Below are positions 31,100 to 42,404 of a DNA stretch of 64,000 bases, one piece after another (the first letter of the stretch is position 1; each line of letters starts with the position of its first letter). The translations under genes were made by a program, and so were the position numbers. Origin of the DNA: Ceratobasidium sp. AG-K. Lineage: Eukaryota; Basidiomycota; Agaricomycetes; Cantharellales; Ceratobasidiaceae. Below the pieces are notes generated by a model. It was not told the origin of the DNA. It was given only the letters and a program-made list of their open reading frames with translations, and made no database searches. The stretch lies in assembly GCA_037039685.1 (NCBI GenBank), contig JAWNGF010000002.1, positions 5,828,001 to 5,892,000 on the forward strand, written 5' to 3'.

Positions 31100-33100
31100 T
31101 TAGAGGGAGACCCCTTCTTTTCCCGAGTCTTCCGTAATTGTTGCCTCCCTTCCTTTAATGTTGGGTTCCGTCGTTATCCATTCCTTGGACGGGCATTTGA
31201 ATGAACGGTGTCCTTCCTGTCCACACTTCAAGCAGCGGTTGCTTGCTATCCTTGCTTTGTATACTTCGTCGGGTAGCCGCTTTGTAGAGGATTGTCCGCT
31301 AGTGGTTGGTTGGGCTGCTTTCTTCCCTGTAGAGGTCTTGATTTGTTGCAACTTCTGGTCAATAGAGATTGCGATTGAGATCCACCTGTCAAGGGAAAGT
31401 TCTCGTTCTGTCCCATCTTCATTGATCAGGGTTATTTTGAAACGAGCTAGTTCAGTTTTGACTTCAGGCTTCAATCCTTCCTTGAATTGGTTGATCAGAG
31501 CTTCCTGTCCCCAGTTTACATCTACCAGAAGGTATCGGAATTCCGAAGCGTAGTTTGCTACCGAGTTGGTTTGTTTGCATTTTCGGATGTCCGATTCGGC
31601 CTTAGCCTTTTTGTTAGGGTCGCTGAACTGTTCCATGAAGTGTGCTTTGAAACTTTCCCATGAGGCGAGATTTTGATTGTTTTCTCCTTGGTTAAGCGAT
31701 CGTAAGAGTACTTGTGCCCAGTGAGTGGCGGCTTTGTTCTCGGATTTGAAGTTCGCTAGGGCTTCGCGGATCCTTTCCTCGCTGGAAGTGTATTGATCGC
31801 CTAAACGTACAAAGTAGCTCTCCATTTGCGTGATGAACATTTCGGCACCTTCTCCTTTCTTTCCGTCGAAGGCTTCTGGGCGAGTCACCTTGGGACGATG
31901 TGAGCTGCTACCAATGTTTGGGTTCTCGGTCAGTCGTTGAATTCTTAATTCTAATTCGTCAATCCTGGTAGATTCCGCGTCTGGATGTGGTGGGGAATTC
32001 GATCGCCTGGACGGGATCCCGTGCAGGGAAGTTTCATCCATTTCTTCTCGCATATTGTTGATAGCTTCTTGCACTTCCGTGATTTTGGTAGTGAAGGAAG
32101 CTCCTTCCTGTCGTAAGGTTTCTAGTCCTTGAGTTACTGCCTCGTTCCACTCGAGTTGTCCTTGTCTGGTAGTGTTGAGTTCTTCGTGTACATTGTTCAC
32201 TAGTCCTTGAGTGTTGGCAACCTCATTTCGAAGGCGGGTTACGTCTTGTCCGACTAGGAATGAATTGTGTTCACCATTTCTTGCCGAGTTCAGAATGTCT
32301 GTTAAGGTGCCTTGTAGGGTGTTGATGGAGTCGTTAAAGATTTGCTGGTTGTTTGCTAGAACCTGTGTGGCTTGTTCTAGGCCGCTAAGCCTTCGATCCA
32401 TAGTAACTCTCATTCCGTCTATAACCCTAAGGGTGGCGTTGTGTCTTCCTTCTAGGAGGTCGTCCAGGTCGTCTAAATTACTGATTACAGTCCTGTTGCT
32501 GGAGCTGGAACTTGAGCTTGAGCTTCCCAGATTACCGGTGTTTTGTGGTGCCGAGGCCGGTTGCCCGGAGTAACCCTGTGGGACATAAGGTGGCGCTGGA
32601 ATCGCTGGTGTGACTGGCTGGGAAGCCATTGGGATAGGCCCTGCGTTGGTAATGGTTCCTCCAATTTGAGGGACTGTAGGAACATTGGGAATGTGTGGTG
32701 TAGCAGGAGGTCTAATGGGAACTAGCGATACGCCCCCATGAGCTTCGGGCTGGGGAGAAAAGAATTGCCTCCTAGTCCCTAGTGGCCACAAGGGACGTGA
32801 TGGCCCTGGACTTCCAGTTGGAATGCGAATTGCGGCTGGAGTGGGGTCATTTGTGAGGTCTCCTGGTTCTCTATTTGTGATGGTGGGTTCTTCTTCTTGT
32901 ACAATTGTCATGTCAGAGGTGCCGAAGGCTCCCGGCATTGAAGATTGGCTCTGGGAGCGTGATCGGGCCGGGCCTCCTGCTTGAGTTTGTGCGATGTCTT
33001 GTTCGTTTAATGATCCTGTGGGCCTTGCTGCCCAACTGGGTCCTCTTCTTGTTGATCTAGTGGATGAGGGACGTGACCCTCCATCTTCTTGAATAGACAT
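31100..33100 (-). CDS. gag: Gag polyprotein of element 3
   Basis: 666 aa, same length as in elements 1 and 2 despite scattered substitutions in the Pro/Ser-rich N-terminus. Coiled coil, capsid domain and CCHC knuckle (CLKCGQEGHRSFKC, near 31190-31235) are present. The ATG at 33100 lies 30 bp from the LTR. Confidence 0.94.
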   Translation of the reverse strand: MSIQEDGGSRPSSTRSTRRGPSWAARPTGSLNEQDIAQTQAGGPARSRSQSQSSMPGAFGTSDMTIVQEEEPTITNREPGDLTNDPTPAAIRIPTGSPGPSRPLWPLGTRRQFFSPQPEAHGGVSLVPIRPPATPHIPNVPTVPQIGGTITNAGPIPMASQPVTPAIPAPPYVPQGYSGQPASAPQNTGNLGSSSSSSSSSNRTVISNLDDLDDLLEGRHNATLRVIDGMRVTMDRRLSGLEQATQVLANNQQIFNDSINTLQGTLTDILNSARNGEHNSFLVGQDVTRLRNEVANTQGLVNNVHEELNTTRQGQLEWNEAVTQGLETLRQEGASFTTKITEVQEAINNMREEMDETSLHGIPSRRSNSPPHPDAESTRIDELELRIQRLTENPNIGSSSHRPKVTRPEAFDGKKGEGAEMFITQMESYFVRLGDQYTSSEERIREALANFKSENKAATHWAQVLLRSLNQGENNQNLASWESFKAHFMEQFSDPNKKAKAESDIRKCKQTNSVANYASEFRYLLVDVNWGQEALINQFKEGLKPEVKTELARFKITLINEDGTERELSLDRWISIAISIDQKLQQIKTSTGKKAAQPTTSGQSSTKRLPDEVYKARIASNRCLKCGQEGHRSFKCPSKEWITTEPNIKGREATITEDSGKEGVSL

Positions 33101-33129
33101 GTTTGTATGTTGTTAAGCTTGTTTTGTAA

Positions 33130-33574
33130 TGTCGTAAGCTTCTTCTAGGTGGCTATGAGACAAGCCGCAATGGAGAGTGGACGGCACTAAGACCTAAGTG
33201 ACCTCTTGAACCGCAACACACTTAAGCGTCTGTAGGCTCTTGAGGGTAGAGGTGGTTCTAAGTGTCACTCAAAGGGGATGTTTTGACGAGACAAAACAAG
33301 CTGGGGTTACCAGGCTTGTTGGTCCTCTATATATATTCAAGAAGTGGCCGAGTCATACAAGGCGCAGCCACATGAGTCATACAGTCTACCAGTCAGGAGT
33401 GTCCATGTGAGTCATGCTGTATGAACAGACATGACTCGTACAAAGCACAGCCGCGTTACACAATGTAACAGAATAACCACAAGAAGGTGGCAACGCGGCA
33501 AACGGAAACACAAAAGAAGGGAACAGGCGGGCGAGACAACAGGCGAGTCCGATGGAGTGAGCTGGCTCACAACA
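33130..33574 (-). repeat. Element 3 5' LTR
   Basis: 445-bp copy of 26368-26812. On the minus strand it carries AGCTTGTTTTGT at 33291-33302, whose complement is the primer site at 33116-33127 just outside the LTR. Confidence 0.93.
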
Positions 33575-33579
33575 TGTAG

Positions 33580-33943
33580 GCTCTAAAGGGTAGGGGTGGT
33601 TCTAAGTGTCACTCGAAAGGGATGTTTTTGACAAGACAAAACAAGCTGGGGTTACCAGGCTTGTTGGTCCTCTATATATATACAGGAAGTGACTGAGTCA
33701 TACAAGATGCAGCCACATGAGTCATACATACAAGCCAGACAGGAGTGTCCAAGTGAGTCATGCTGTGTGGGCAGACATGACTTGTACAAAGCACAACCAT
33801 GTTACACAATGTAACAGAAAAAACCACAAGGACATGGCAATGCAGCACAGGAAAAGACAAACCACACACAAACAGAACAACAAATACAAGAACAGACGGG
33901 TGAGACGCAAGACAAGTCCGATGGAGTGAGCTGGCTCACGACA
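33580..33943 (-). repeat. M2 5' LTR, outer piece
   Basis: Continues the M2 LTR broken at 26367. It ends GCTCACGACA, followed by TGCAT, the M2 target copy. Confidence 0.85.
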
Positions 33944-33948
33944 TGCAT

Positions 33949-34162
33949 GCTCTCTATTGTACATAGCCACAGTAGTTAGTATATCTACCAGCAACACAAG
34001 CCTTGTCTCCACAAGACTTGTTCTCTTGTTGTTTTCCCCAATCACTTGCTGTGTAACTCACTTAGGCCTTAGTGCCGTACATTTGACCCTTGTCATCGTC
34101 CCAACCCCCATCCTCACCACCTGTGGAGTCTTGGCATCCAAGGTTTGGCTAGGGTTGTGACA
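33949..34162. repeat. Outer solo LTR, right piece
   Basis: Partner of 1651-1883. It ends GGGTTGTGACA and is followed by CATAT, closing the outermost target duplication. Confidence 0.72.
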
Positions 34163-34449
34163 CATATAATAATACAATTGCCTTGGTTTATACCTTACAT
34201 ATGTGATTGGACACCATGTGGGCTTTGTTGTTGAAGACCCTAAGGTTGTCCTGGAATGCTCATGTATCCTAGTACATGGTGTCAGTCAGTCATATTTAGA
34301 CACTTGCTTGGCACAGGATTCTCTTACCACTCTTGTTGTCAGGAAAATCACATGACAGATATATCCAGTGGCTTGTGGCAGCAGGTTAGGCATCAGCAGC
34401 AAGTTGGTGGCATATTGGCTGCAACCAGAGTTAGCTCCACTTGGTGAGG

Positions 34450-34665
34450 ATGCTGTTAGCATCTATAAAACTGGATTTTTCTACTGGGAAGAGGGAAGTG
34501 GACGGAGCGCTCCCGAGTCCTCCCAACTCCTCCCAAGTTTACATAACATCTCCCGAGCTCCTTGGGAGAAGTCACGTGAATCAGGGAGGGCTTGGGAGGA
34601 CTCGGGAGCGCTCCCTCCACATCCCCCTTCCAGGTAGGAAAACCCAGTTTTATAGATGAGGCTGT
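34450..34665. mobile_element. Fold-back inverted repeat, MITE-like
   Basis: The left arm runs from ATCTATAAAACTGG inward; the right arm is its reverse complement, ending CCAGTTTTATAGAT near 34660. Both arms carry GGAGCGCTCCCGAGTCCTCCC-type text and are about 95 bp long with a short spacer around 34550. I cannot place the outer ends or a target duplication with confidence, so the class is a guess: a short non-autonomous DNA element is the most likely. Confidence 0.6.
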
Positions 34666-35733
34666 AGCTGGCTGTGGGTAGCCAGACCAGCCTCTGGAAA
34701 AAAAACAAGCTCTACCATTGTATTGTAGTACTCTTGGCAAACTTGGGCCATTCTTACACCTCATTTTTGCCATTTGTACTTATTCCCATTACTTGATTGG
34801 GCAAGCAGGAGACTTGCAACAACAGCATGCCAATTTGAAATCGCTGGTTGTTGTGGAGCTGGTATATATTCCACCCCCAGGAGAACCATCTCATACTCTT
34901 GTGGTCAAGCAGTGGAGCGCCTCATGTGCAAAGCCACAGAAGCTGTGTGCTTGATTCATATGGCAAAGTCAAATATGAATGGTAATGGGTGTGATAACAA
35001 GTTGATTACAGTAAATAGTAAATAGTAGTAGAAATACAATAAGTGAACAAGGACAATTGAAAAAGACAGGGCAGAACAAGAGAAGTAGAGTGGGATTAGT
35101 ACTATTTTGTAGTGGCTATTAGGCCATGTCATATCCAGGTGTACCCGGCTGGTGGCCCACATCCCTGTGCTGGCGCACGGATGCAGCCACCAGTTACTGG
35201 CAGCAGGTAGCAGCAAGTGGCAGCATGGGTTACAACCAGCAGCAGGCAGAGGTGTCCTTTCTGCCTGTTTTCCTGACGCCACCCGTGGAATCAAGCCAGC
35301 TGATATGATTCGACCCACAACACTGTTTGGTTCCTATGCAAGGTCATATCACTAACATCAGATAATTTACATGTCAATGCTATGACTGCTTCACACTCTG
35401 GCAGGAAGGCTTGTCAGCGGATGAGGGAGCTCGTTGTCTTCGTAGAGTTTTGTGGTGGGGGGTTGCCAGGGCTCACCGGGCAACAGAACGGCAATTCACA
35501 CAATCCTGGTTCCCGGGTCTCAATTCTCGTGTTCGCACGGAGGACCGGATGTGAAACCTGACTGTCTGCTTACCAACATCCTCAACACGCATATATTCAT
35601 CTACGAAAGTTAATATTGATTGTAGCACCGAGAAACGATAGGAAGCAATACAGTTATGTGGGTGAGATCAACAAGCCGCAATCGCATAGAGAAACAGCCA
35701 AACAGAACAAAATGAAAGCAAAAATAAAACCCA
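34666..35733. other. Gene-poor stretch between the repeat and the RhoGEF gene
   Basis: Nothing convincing was found on either strand. A GCAGCA/CAGCAGG-rich patch lies at 35170-35260 and resembles a similar patch at 34375-34400, perhaps an old duplicate. The final part is the 3' flank of the RhoGEF gene. Confidence 0.45.
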
Positions 35734-38700
35734 CTATGCCTTGGGGGCCGACGCGTCCGATGTGCGCGGTGGTGGCGCGGCCAGCCGTACCGCCATCACT
35801 TTGTCGTCTGACACAATGATGATTTCGTCTCGCTCGTGTGCGCGTCGTTGTCTATGATGGGGGTGACCGTATGCGGCCATATGTGGAGCATGTCCATACA
35901 CCGAGCCGTATTGACTATACGTATTGTGTCCGTACTGGTTATACCCCTGAACTGTAGAGTGGCTTCCATACGAGTGTAGTGTGGTCGAGCCACTCCTAAT
36001 CGAACTTGCTGAGCTTACAGGAGAGTTCATCGCGTTCATCGAGTTCATGACCGAGGGCTGGGTGTCGGCAAATAATAGGCGTAGGTTGTTGCCGCGAATG
36101 ACTTGCACAAGCGAGCCATCATCCACGTGTCGAATTTCGATGAACGTCGGATCGAATGCCATGACATAGGGGTAGTGAAGTGCTACAAATTATTTAAGCA
36201 CCTGTCTCTAACATGTGTCATGCTCACTGACCGAATGCAGTTGGAGAACCCTCCCAATAAATAGTAAAATTCCGTTTTGACCTCCACCCGCTCTTGTTCA
36301 CATAAAAGGCAAATTCTGACGTCCAGATTTAGCAATCAATTCGGAGGAAATAAACTGTTGCTCACCCGTATAACACAACAAAAACTCCCCATCTATCCTA
36401 TAGATGTTCAACGGGCGTACGTCCTCGCGCTTTTGCACAAAGTCGAGCGAAGCGTCTGCGGGATCCAACAGGACCTGGGTATCCAGCGTCTCGAGGTCGA
36501 CAATCTCAAAGCCCTTGGTGCAAGCCACGCAGAGCTTTGTTTTCAGGAAGTGGATCGAATGAGACTCAGTGGGAATGTAAAACTCCTGTATAACTAATCA
36601 GGATTGTGTCATATGGGTCAATGGAGCGACGTACCTTGAACACCTTGAGCGTGTCATTTCCGCCCTGTAGCAGCTTCTTGAACGTCGGTTTGTTCTTTCC
36701 ACGGATGCTTTGGTCAATCGGCTCCAGTGTCTTGATCGTGCTTGACAGCGAGCTCGCCTTGACCACGCATACTAGCGTCCGGCCCAGGCAGTACCCAGCC
36801 TTGAAGAACGACGTATGGGACGAGATACGCTTCATCCGCTTCATTGGGTCCGCAAAGTCGAGTGCGTCGAGGGGGAATGTGAGCACCGAACGTTCTGCAC
36901 CACCTAATTAGTCTCAAATTGCAAATATGAGTTGGCACTGACCTGAGAGCACGACCAGCAGCTGATACTCCTCGAGCACGTCGATCTGCTGCACATCCGG
37001 CAACTCGATCGCCTTGACTGGCGTCCTATTCTGACCCTCGTATAATGACTGAAAGTATATCCCCACATCTGTTCCATACGCTATCCGTCGGCCATAGTCT
37101 ACCACCCTGTCAACACCAATCCGAATGCAAATATAATGTTACTCACCATACGGCACCGAGCAATTAACCTTCGCTGGCCCCACAAATACGTCCTCGCTCA
37201 GCATGAATGTATCAAACACCATGCTTCGCTCGCGCATCGCATCCTGCTGTGCCGTAATATGCTCGACCCATTTTCGGCGCGCAACAACGGTTGGGGCCCA
37301 TAGCGTAAGCGAATACTGCAAAGACGTTATTCCCGCTCGATTAGGAAGTGAATCATACGTACACCCTTCTTGCCAAGATGGGAAACTGTGAATTGGTAGC
37401 CGGATTTTTGCGAGTCGGGGCGTATGGGTACGGCGGGCGAAGGAGCGCCGTGAGTGGAGCCGTTCGAGTTGCGCCTAATGAGGGCTCCACGAGGCTTTGC
37501 CGACCGGGCAGCATGTTCCTCGGGCGTCGAAACAACCAAGAGCTCAAGTGGAATAGGCTACGAATACGATAAAGCCCAACTTCCAGGATGAAGAGATTAA
37601 CACCCACCCGCCTAAACACCTTGAGCTGCTCCTGCTTGTTGACGGTCTTGCTCTTCACCATTAGCAGCGCATGGTCAAACAAGAATATCTGCAAATCCCC
37701 ATTCTCATTCGCCGCCCCTCCTCGCCTCTTCAGCGGGCCCTTGTAGACGAGCTGACGTTGTTCATCTTTCAATCTGAGGTCCTGCAAACTCATTAGAAGC
37801 AACCCAGAGCAACCCATCGCGACATACCACTTCCTCGCCGGGCCTGTACACCAAACCCTTGTCCAACTGAAGCAAATTGAACCGGTTCTCCGTCTTGCCG
37901 CTCTCTTCGTTCACCTTGCCCAAAAACTCGCGCACGATTTTGACCACTTTGGGAATCGCGATCCGATCCGGGTTATCCTCGGGCGTATGCTTGAGCACTA
38001 CCTCGAGCAACAGGGGGTACCGTGCCAGCCTCGTTGTGGGTTTAGTCAAGTACCCGTTCAACTCGAGTTTCCGGCTCTCGGGCAAGCGTTCGACCGTTTC
38101 CACAAACGCCGCAAATGCGGGGTTCGTCGACTTTTCCTTTTCGAACTCGTACTTGCCGTACAGTTGATGTTTGCCATATTGCACGAATGGCTGGAAGTGC
38201 GGGACGAGTTCGGAGAAGATGTCGCCGATGGTTTCAACAACCGGATAGGCGTTTTGGCGCTTGGTGAGCAGGTCGCGTAGACGAGTATTGACATCGAGAA
38301 TGTCTTCGATGTTCCAAAACACCTGCTGCACAAAGTCGATTCGCCGTTCGGGTGGAATGACCTCTTCGGTGCGGAGCGGTTCCATCCAGCGCTAGAGGAA
38401 GAGCATGAGAAGAATGACGAGGAACAACGCAAGAGGGACAAACATCGCGAAGATACTCCAGATCGCGCACGAAGTCCCGTTCGGTGTATATGACCTCGTT
38501 GATCGCTTCCTGGCGCTTCTTTTCCTGGTCGCTTACGCTGTCCACGACCTCTTGAGGCACGGAATGAACCCATAGCTGACCGGGTTCCTATCACAGGATG
38601 AATACGCGCAGGAAATAAGCATTGACCAACGTACCTTGAGCCCATGATCGATCAAACTCTCTTTGCTAGAGTTTCCTTTGAGTTTTGAAGAGAGTGCTAT

Positions 38701-40305
38701 GCTTCCACCGGCAATCGTGGTTCCGCTCAGACTCGTCGCCGGACTCAATGCCACGCTGTTGGTCACCTGAGGCCGATAGGACTGTTGTCGGGTAATCTGC
38801 TCTAATCGCCTAGGGCACGCCGAGCAATAACACAACTGGTTCCTGCTACAAGTCGGCGAATAGCACTCGGTCAAAAGCGTGAAAACTCCCGACGGCAGCG
38901 CGGCCGCAGCCTCTTCCTCGAGGGCCCGAACATTGACCGACCCCGAACCCGACCCCTGACCAGGACTGAGCAACCCAGGTCGAACAGGTGCCCCCTCTCC
39001 GTCCTCCACACCGCCTTCCGTTTCCCACGACGTGACAGCTGGTCTCGGGCCGGAAAACTGGTAAATCTCGATGGGAGAGTCGCGCAGTCGGTGGTCATAC
39101 GTCACATCGTGAAAGAATTTTTGAGCGTCGAGGGCGCGGCCGAGTAGTAGCGCAAGATTCCGGTCCGAGGTTTTGATAATGTGGGCAATGAGGTCAACGG
39201 CTTCTCGTCCATCAAACGCGACAGGGTATGTGAGACCGTCCTTGGTTCGCTCGCCAAGAGGGATGCGTTGTCGGAATGCGTCAGCAACACGGGACAGAAG
39301 CGCAGGGTATACGAGTGGGCGACGACGTGAAGGTTGGGCTGGGCGTTGTGTAGGAACAGGAGGGCGTGCGGTGCTGGCCGAGGCAGACATGGAGCGCATC
39401 CGGTCTGTCGCTGGTATATTCCCGATCGAGCCCGTATAGGTATGGCCACGCCGGCCGATGGAACCGCCATTGGCTCCCACGCCCACTGGCACCGTACGCA
39501 CACTCTCAATCGACCGGCGAGACGCAGATGGATTGAGGCTGCCAGGAGGGGGATTGGAGATGGGTGGAGAGGGTGAAGTCGAAGAGGGGGGATAATACGA
39601 TATTTGAGTATCGCCAGTCGTCGTTGCAGCCGGACTTGCCTGGGCCGCAAGAGTCGTATTGAGCTGCATAAGCTGGGGCCGCTGGACAGGGGCTGGTTGT
39701 TGGGGAGGGGAAGACTGGTTCGGCTGGTACATGCTATGGCGCGGACTTGTCCATCTGTCTTGCACTGGTTCACGCCCATTACGAAACTCCTCGTCGCGTC
39801 TGTCACGCTCGTCCCATGGGCCGGATATCGAAGGGTCTGGGGTCACCTCGACGGCTGGCAACACAAACGGACGTGCCGCTGGCGTTCTTTGGTAATGTGC
39901 CTGATATGCCTGTGCAGGAGTTAGCCCTTGTTGTGTCAGCCGCTCTATTGCTGGATCAGGCGCTTCGTCTGGAAGAGGTCGCGCTGGGATGATCCCAGGA
40001 GGATAGCCGCCGCCGCTGACCATGCTTCGGGGTCGTTGTGATGGCGTCTGTGGAGGAGGCCGGGGTCCGTACATAGGAGCTGGGGGCGGCGGGGCGTATT
40101 GACCATAGCCATACTGCGCTGGCGGAGGTTGGTGGGAATAGTAATGCTGGACAGGAGGAGGGTATGGTTGGTATTGGCTGTACTGGGCATACGGAGAGTA
40201 ATGCGCATTCTCCTCGGGTGCACCGTAGCCCTGTTGTTGCGGCCTTGGGCCGGCATTCGGGCGCCCGAAGATGTCTTGGAATGCCGTCGCCCGACTGTTG
40301 GCCAT
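35734..40305 (-). CDS. ROM2: Rho1 guanine nucleotide exchange factor, Rom2/Rgf1 type
   Basis: Eleven exons on the minus strand: 40305-38635, 38587-38444, 38391-37828, 37781-37608, 37557-37363, 37315-37147, 37098-36943, 36903-36635, 36585-36366, 36315-36232, 36182-35734; 1364 aa. Residues 1-320 are Pro/Gln/Tyr-rich. A DEP domain lies near 330-425, then a Cys-rich stretch (CYSPTC...CYCSACPRRL) near 480-500. The DH (RhoGEF) domain is at about 575-780, a PH domain at 800-970 and a CNH domain at 975-1260, with a Tyr/His-rich tail. This order is that of the fungal Rom1/Rom2/Rgf1 family, which load GTP on Rho1 at the plasma membrane for cell-wall synthesis and integrity signalling. An in-frame ATG 13 codons upstream (40344) is an alternative start. 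All splice phases close. Confidence 0.93.
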
Positions 40306-42404
40306 CCCGTAATGTCGAGGTCTGCAACGAAACGGCGCTTCCACGTGATATGACTAAGCCACGTGACCAATAGCTTCCCAATCAGTCGTCATCGCGCTCT
40401 CTGGGCCCTTCCGCCGGCTTGCTCACCTTGGATCCCTGGTGCTCCTCCCTCCGTCGTGGGGGAGTCTTACTCGGCTGACTGGCTCAGGCTAATAGCTAGA
40501 CGACACCTATCTATCTACGTCACCGTGTCTTCTCGACCAACGTGCATGTTTCTTTTGGCTCGTGATTCAGCCTCTAACCGCTTTTGTTCAAGAGTGCTTC
40601 GTATTGGTTCTGATCTGGAAAAAGTATAGCGCCGCCAACTCTGATCTAGGCAGCGTCTTTGTATTTACCCTCTAGAGCATGTACACGGTCCAGGCTCTGA
40701 ACTGATTCTGCCACTCGCTAGCTCTGTTGGGATATTGTATCGAAGCCCAGTCGGTACAGCAACGACGACTGCGTTGCCCTTGGTCATAAGTGTACTGTAT
40801 TGCGTATGCACAGCGTCATCTCAGTCCTGGCACAAACGTTTACCCACTTGGTTCGGAATAGAACGGAATTGACCTGTGAGAATCACCCGAAAACACTTTG
40901 GATCTTTTGACTTATTTGGGCTCCTACAGTAACATTTCGCGGGCAAATGCAGAGCGGGAGGGTCAGCAACGCCTGAACGCATGGGTGCTGAAGCGTTGTT
41001 TCAGCGACTCATAGGACCGCAGGCAAGATGCTGCAACCCACCTGCATTTAGGTTGAGCAATCACTCCAGAATGTAACTTCTCGGCTCAGGACTCTCTCCC
41101 GGGAAAGAGGCGATCTGAACCACGCTGAAAAACAAACTGTCAAAGTAGGAACTGAATCACTTGAAATAGTCCTTTCTTCAGCATATGGTTGTAATGTTTA
41201 CTGCTGGAGTCTGACGTCACAACTTGCTTGATGACAAAAGTGCCTCTGTCCCCCCGCGCAAGCCTTGTGTCGTAATTTCATTGTCAATGTTTTCAGTAAA
41301 TGGTACCCCCACAATATGCTCTGTTAAGCGGGAGCCAACACCGCAACCAGCGCACTACTGGGAAAGGCAGTCGCTATATACATCGCATGTGTGTAAGCCC
41401 CTCGTTTAGGTAAGCGGCTGTCAGCCTCACCCAGAGCCCACCTCGTGCTCTCACTTTATACGGATTCAAAGCGAAAGTTACCAGTATAATTGCGAGGTAA
41501 ATCAAGTTCAGATATGCTGTATCATTAAATGCGCTAAGCATGACCTGAATCACCAGTCCGCTATAAGGACACGAGAAAACAATACAACATAGTCCGCGAC
41601 CTGCATAGTTACGGTCACCATATCTTGTTCGTTTGGATAAATTCAGTTATCATATTAGGCGATAGTGCGGATCTCTATAAAACTTTGGTATCTCATAGGA
41701 TCCAGACAGACAAGTCCTTTTAGGCTGTTTGGCCCTTTCCGATTAACATGCACGGCTTTGCTTGACAACTGATCTTATCCGCATTAATACGCTATTGTAA
41801 TTGGATCCTCATGTTCAAACGGTTTATGGAGCACGTTGACGCGATGCTGGCCTGAGTTCTTGGTAGGGCCGACACGTCCCCTGGTGGTTTTTGCGAGCTA
41901 AGCGGTCACTAGGATCCTTCCCGGGATTCTACCCGTTGTACCCACACCCTCCTTGGTACATAGGTACAAGAACGGAGTAGGCAACTCAACAAGTTTCACT
42001 ACGCAGTTAACTAAGACCTAGAAATGAACCACTATTGTATGTTTTTCATGAAATGGTTCACGCACGCCCTACGGCCTCACACTTATAATTGTCTGATAAC
42101 GAGTTTCTGCTTCACTAAACAAGAGACTGCATATAGCTTGATGAGCTGTTGTTTCCTTCAATGCGTCATGGAGACGATGCAACCAATCACCTGAAAGTGC
42201 TGACTACCCTGGCCTCTTGAGCAATTTATCTCAGGCACTGGCAGAGGCCTTAGATCCGTGGAGGTCCAGTTACTTCATACGTGGTAGAGACTTACTCCGT
42301 GTATGCGCTCATTTGCTAGATAAAGGCACGACAAAGTATTTTTCATGAACCGTGGCCTACAGTATTGATATGCTATTTTCAGTTTCACCTCATTAAATCC
42401 CTGA
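40306..42404. other. Intergenic, no supported gene
   Basis: The first few hundred bases are the promoter side of the RhoGEF gene. The rest shows only short random frames and no tRNA or repeat that I can support. Confidence 0.5.

Larger units (their letters stand above)
26368..33574 (-). mobile_element. Element 3, intact Ty3/gypsy chromovirus, 7207 bp
   Basis: Minus-strand element with two 445-bp LTRs (26368-26812 and 33130-33574) differing at about four positions by eye, flanked by TGTAG (26363-26367 and 33575-33579). Gag, pol and ORF3 are all open end to end. It sits in the M2 5' LTR. It is the only copy in the window with no visible coding lesion, so it is the best candidate for an active element or for a source of proteins for its neighbours. 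Confidence 0.93.
1884..33943 (-). mobile_element. M2, degenerate minus-strand Ty3/gypsy chromovirus hosting all inner elements
   Basis: The left end TGTCGTAAGC at 1884 and the right end GCTCACGACA at 33943 are flanked by TGCAT on both sides (1879-1883 and 33944-33948). Read on the minus strand M2 has a 5' LTR (33943-33580 plus 26367-26261), primer site, gag, pol start, pol end, ORF3, polypurine tract and 3' LTR (9579-9334 plus 2107-1884). Its two LTRs are about 470 and 471 bp and differ at roughly 15 sites by eye, so it is older than the elements inside it. Gag carries stops (for example TGA at 17567-17569), and the RT-to-integrase part of pol is missing because of a later insertion and deletion. 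Confidence 0.85.

Noticed and set aside
35160..35260. CAG/GCAGCA-rich patch as a microsatellite or coding repeat
   Set aside because: It is too irregular to be a microsatellite and has no long open frame consistent with a gene.
38533..40344. Long open frames on other strands and frames across the RhoGEF first exon
   Set aside because: They are shadows caused by the Pro/Gln-rich, GC-biased exon; only the minus-strand frame carries domains and joins correctly to later exons.
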